Source: Brevibacillus reuszeri
GTDB taxonomy: Bacteria > Bacillota > Bacilli > Brevibacillales > Brevibacillaceae
DNA: 64,000 bases
Direction of reading: 5' to 3'
Assembly (NCBI RefSeq): GCF_001187725.1
Contig: NZ_LGIQ01000020.1
Span: forward strand, 48,574 to 112,573
The translations under genes were made by a program, and so were the position numbers. The notes under the pieces are model-generated. The model did not search any database. It had not been told where the DNA came from and saw nothing but the letters and a program-made list of their open reading frames with translations. Shown here one piece after another: positions 61,156 to 64,000 of the stretch (the stretch's first letter is position 1; each line of letters starts with the position of its first letter).

Positions 61156-61340
61156 AGGTATCAGCAAAATTTCACGGATTCAGGTGAATATGAGTGATCT
61201 GCTGTTCAAATGAATATAAATGGTATTCCTTCTCCTGTTTTATATAAAATATTCCAAAGAAAACTATAGACCTCAATTAATAATTTCTCTATACTTTCCA
61301 GTATTGCTTGTAATAACTTGCCACAAGGAGAGTGAATCAA

Positions 61341-62015
61341 ATGAAGAAAAAAGCATTTGTAGCTATTATAAGCGCATCAATGCTGGCTAGCATGGGAGCT
61401 GGCGCTTTAGCGGCAACTAAGCTGCAGGAAATTAAAGCTTACCTTAACCCTGAGGTAAGGGTGCAGGTCGATGGAACTCATGTTGATTTGCGTGATGTCA
61501 AGGGTAACATTATTGCACCAATCTCCTATCAAGGAGCAAATTATTTTCCTATTCGCTCCATCTCCGACGCACTTGATATAGCAGTCGATTATGATGAGAC
61601 TACCAAAACTATTATTATAGGCGAGAAAGTCGACGGCGTTTCTATTGTTGATGGCTTCAAAGATATGTATCATACGAAAAACTCAGCTCAAACAACCTAT
61701 AAAGGTAAGGATTATAAAGAAGCTTATTTCAACGATGGATCTGGCGACCGTAGCACCAACTTTATGCTCTATCCGAATAAAGAGCATCAAACACTATATC
61801 TTCAGATAGCAGCTGTTAACGGTGATATAAAGGACCTTACTATAGAAGACGGCGATACCAATACGATTTTGAAAAAGATAGATGTGATCAAAGCTGAGGA
61901 AGGCTTGGTTACTGTCCAAGCGAATATCGGTGACGTTAAATCATTGTATATTCACGGAAATGTAAAAGGTGGTACTGCTGTCTTTGTACCATTGACCACT
62001 TCGTATTATAAATAG
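61341..62015 (+). CDS. Secreted protein with copper-amine-oxidase-type stalk domain
   Basis: A 224-residue exported protein. A signal peptide (FVAIISASMLASMGAGALAA) is followed by one Cu_amine_oxidN1-type stalk domain (VQVDGTHVDLRDVKGNIIAPISYQGANYFPIRSISDALDIAVDYDETTKTIII) and an unassigned beta-rich C-terminal part. Such domains are common in Paenibacillales surface proteins; function unknown. ATG at 61341 follows AAGGAG at good distance. Confidence 0.8.
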   Translation: MKKKAFVAIISASMLASMGAGALAATKLQEIKAYLNPEVRVQVDGTHVDLRDVKGNIIAPISYQGANYFPIRSISDALDIAVDYDETTKTIIIGEKVDGVSIVDGFKDMYHTKNSAQTTYKGKDYKEAYFNDGSGDRSTNFMLYPNKEHQTLYLQIAAVNGDIKDLTIEDGDTNTILKKIDVIKAEEGLVTVQANIGDVKSLYIHGNVKGGTAVFVPLTTSYYK

Positions 62016-62024
62016 GTCTTATTT

Positions 62025-62066
62025 AACAAAGGGTATCTCACGAAGGGGATACCCTTTGTTTCTATT
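62025..62066 (+). terminator. Terminator after the stalk-domain protein gene
   Basis: Stem AACAAAGGGTATC/GATACCCTTTGTT followed by T-rich sequence on the plus strand. Confidence 0.85.
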
Positions 62067-62235
62067 TCAGCATTTGAAAGCCGCATTATGTCACACCTGA
62101 GTGTTTACTTAAAGGGATAATACCAATGTATCAGGCTTTTTCCTATTTCATACCCCAATTTGGGTTCTATTTAGCGTATTAAACAAAAACAACAACCAGT
62201 ATTTTGTTTGAAGCATATTCTTACCAAAAACAAAT

Positions 62236-62276
62236 TGAAGCATATCTTTGCCACGGTGGCAAAAATATGCTTCAAT
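62236..62276. repeat. 41-bp imperfect palindrome in AT-rich tract
   Basis: Arms TTGAAGCATAT-TTTGCCAC and GTGGCAAA-ATATGCTTCAA, with one unpaired position each side. A diverged direct copy of the left arm (TTTGAAGCATATTCTTACC) lies about 30 bp upstream. It may be a transposon-end remnant. Confidence 0.5.
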
Positions 62277-62294
62277 CTACAGCTTCCTGTGACT

Positions 62295-62441
62295 TAAACC
62301 ATAAATTGTGCACAAATTAAACCATAAACTGGCCACTTGACTGCAGTTTTCTCATATAAACATCGGGCTTTTAAAATTAATGTCTAGTTATTTAAATCAT
62401 AAAGTGGCCACGAGTTCTAAAATAAATCATAAAAAGGCCAT
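62295..62441. repeat. Four degenerate iterons, possible IS21-type end
   Basis: Four copies of a 19-mer like TAAACCATAAACTGGCCAC start at 62295, 62318, 62393 and 62423. Multiple subterminal repeats ending in GGCCAC are typical of IS21-family ends. No transposase is present. The rest of 62067-62801 is AT-rich and shows no gene I can support. Confidence 0.45.
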
Positions 62442-62801
62442 CAGTTCTCTGTTTATCACATTAATAAGGAGATTAATTACCGTTTTCCCTCCGTCGATAT
62501 TTAGATTGACCACAACGTGTGATTTGTCTCTATGTTGATATACTTTCAAATTCCAAATATTACATATTCATAAGTTATTGATTTTACCTTTGGAAAGGCG
62601 GTCGTATATTTCGTTCGGATGAGCTTCGCACGATCCTGTTACTTAATTATGAATCTACAGAGATCGAATGTCATTTTTTGCACCTCACAGAAGCTCTTTC
62701 ACTTCTACACAATTATCCATTCTTCCTGTATTATGGTAAATACTAGCACGTTTAAACCCGCTATTACACAATAAGAGTCCCATTTTCCTATTAACTTATG
62801 A

Positions 62802-64000
62802 ATGCAGATTTTTGCAAAAACTGTCATTGATACTGAATATGTAAAGCAGAGTAATCGAGTATATGTTTCTATTATCAACATGGAAGTGGTTGGAAATATG
62901 TCAAAGTTTATTGACCTATACAAGACCTTTTTAATTCAGTCGAATTTAATGGATCAATATAAAAAGGTAAACAATCTAGATGAAATCAAAGAGATTGTGT
63001 ATAAAAAGTTAGATTCTTACTTTGATAATAAAGATTCACTTAGAAAAAATCTTTTAACAAGTCTATTATCAGAATCAATTGGCCTTGAATATCTTGATAA
63101 GGTTAAGGGCTCACGTAGATTATTTGAAAATATACTTTTGATCTATAAAAAATCAAAATATGCAGATTTGCGAAGATGTATAGATAGTGTAGCGTATTGG
63201 AATTACTATAATGATAGAAGTACAGCAAATGTTTGGAATGTATATAATCAACTAGAAGATCTCAAGACTACGATGGAGACTGACGAAATTGTTTACAGAT
63301 ATTTCAATGTAATTGGGGTTATTATTGAGGGAATAATAAAATATCATTTAATGATCATTTATAATCAGTTAAATATTATTTATACAATACAAGTAACTAC
63401 TCAAGAGATACTTAATATGGAGTTAGGGACACTAGTCTCCTCCGTTAATAAATTTCTAAAAAATCTCAACGTTTCGTTACCTAAACCTAAAGGTTTATCT
63501 CTAAATCAATGGAGAAATATTGCATACCATCATACCTATCGTTTGGAACATAATCAGATTATGTGCGAAACACGTACTGGGAATACCATAAAACTAACTC
63601 TTAATGAGTTAGAGGCATTAGTACAAAAGATATTCGAGACAGCAAGAGCTCTAAAGGCAGCATTCACGATTTTTTACATTGATAATGTTTCATTATTAAG
63701 TAAGCTGGACAAGACAAAATATGATCGAAAAGAAGTTGCCATGGTAGACCTGATTTCTTTTATTTTATCGCAAGGTTATGAGATAATTAACGCCGACATC
63801 AGTCCAGAAAAAGCAACTATTTCAATTAAGGAAATATTTAAACGAGAATACATATTCCAATATGTATTCTTGTTACTACAGATATGGAAGACTTTTAAAT
63901 CAATTGACTGTGAAATCAATTATTATAGCTTTAAAGGTCACTTATTCGCCACTTTTAGCGCTTCCAGTGAGATCATTCAGAAACTTGATCAAAAAGATAT
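62802..64000 (+). CDS. Unknown protein with HEPN-like RxxxxH motif (C-terminus cut by window edge)
   Basis: An AT-rich frame open from ATG 62802 to the edge (about 399 codons). ATG at 62880 and 62898 are alternative starts; none has a good ribosome site. The product is mostly helical and Asn/Lys/Ile-rich. WRNIAYHH (about 235-242 if read from 62802) gives R-x4-H with Asn after Arg, the pattern of HEPN ribonucleases, followed by LNELEALVQKIFETARALKAAF as in HEPN helical bundles. It lies in a low-GC stretch beside IS-like repeats. Codon use differs from the core genes. Function unknown; a defence or toxin role is only a guess. Confidence 0.6.
   Translation, partial: MQIFAKTVIDTEYVKQSNRVYVSIINMEVVGNMSKFIDLYKTFLIQSNLMDQYKKVNNLDEIKEIVYKKLDSYFDNKDSLRKNLLTSLLSESIGLEYLDKVKGSRRLFENILLIYKKSKYADLRRCIDSVAYWNYYNDRSTANVWNVYNQLEDLKTTMETDEIVYRYFNVIGVIIEGIIKYHLMIIYNQLNIIYTIQVTTQEILNMELGTLVSSVNKFLKNLNVSLPKPKGLSLNQWRNIAYHHTYRLEHNQIMCETRTGNTIKLTLNELEALVQKIFETARALKAAFTIFYIDNVSLLSKLDKTKYDRKEVAMVDLISFILSQGYEIINADISPEKATISIKEIFKREYIFQYVFLLLQIWKTFKSIDCEINYYSFKGHLFATFSASSEIIQKLDQKD

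Noticed and set aside
62705..62923. 72-codon minus-strand frame in the AT-rich tract
   Set aside because: Overlaps the plus-strand HEPN-like frame, no ribosome site and random-looking composition.
1..64000. CRISPR array, rRNA or tRNA genes
   Set aside because: No regularly spaced direct repeats of CRISPR length and no cloverleaf or rRNA sequence were seen; only the SRP RNA and T-box are convincing RNA elements.

Overview
The window looks like an origin-proximal chromosomal segment of an endospore-forming Firmicute, most likely Brevibacillus or a close Paenibacillales relative. This is inferred from the dense sporulation gene content (spoVT, fin, spoVG, sspF, gin, bofA, abrB with Spo0A boxes), the Bacilli-type gene order, GGAGG-type ribosome sites and moderate GC. 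From about 0 to 41 kb it carries, in inverted orientation, the block known from Bacillus subtilis as scr-dnaX-recR-bofA-gin-tmk-holB-abrB-metS-ksgA-veg-purR-spoVG-glmU-prs-pth-mfd-spoVT.

Layout, left to right. 0-9.3 kb: the spoVT end, a PrsA-like lipoprotein, mfd, fin, pth, ctc, prs and glmU. 9.5-10.5 kb: a COG0523 metallochaperone GTPase inserted on the opposite strand. 10.5-20.7 kb: spoVG, ridA, purR, ispE, sspF, veg, rsmA, rnmV, yabE, tatD and metS with its Met T-box. 21.2-29.7 kb: abrB (+), then rsmI, yazA, yabB, yabA, ricT, holB, yaaR, darA, tmk, a PLP decarboxylase and gin. 29.6-32.1 kb: an unusual UDP-sugar-dehydrogenase-like protein, a polyprenol-phosphate type glycosyltransferase and a membrane protein. 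32.1-39.2 kb: bofA, yaaL, a CPBP protease, an SRPBCC protein, recR, yaaK, dnaX, a PAS histidine kinase and SRP RNA.

From about 39 kb the window becomes accessory. It holds an HD-GYP receptor, two EamA exporters, a DedA/methyltransferase pair and a sulfur-handling cluster (rhodanese, CstR, DsrE-like, TauE, TusA) with three matching operator-like sites. A two-component system follows, divergent from an NlpC/P60 hydrolase. Next is an ABC importer operon with PHP and GDPD phosphoesterases, facing a LacI regulator and MATE pump with twin operators. A secreted protein with a copper-amine-oxidase-type stalk domain comes last before an AT-rich tract with IS-like repeats and an unfinished ORF carrying a HEPN-like RxxxxH motif.

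The core genes couple cell-wall precursor synthesis (glmU), PRPP and purine control (prs, purR), translation (pth, ctc, metS, rsmA, rsmI) and replication/repair (dnaX, holB, recR, yabA, mfd) with sporulation timing. The most novel-looking parts are the truncated HEPN-like gene, the degenerate UDP-sugar dehydrogenase, the ABC-PHP-GDPD operon, the CstR-type regulon with an embedded 56-residue Cys-rich protein, and several families of small inverted repeats. All assignments come from reading the sequence; no database search was run.
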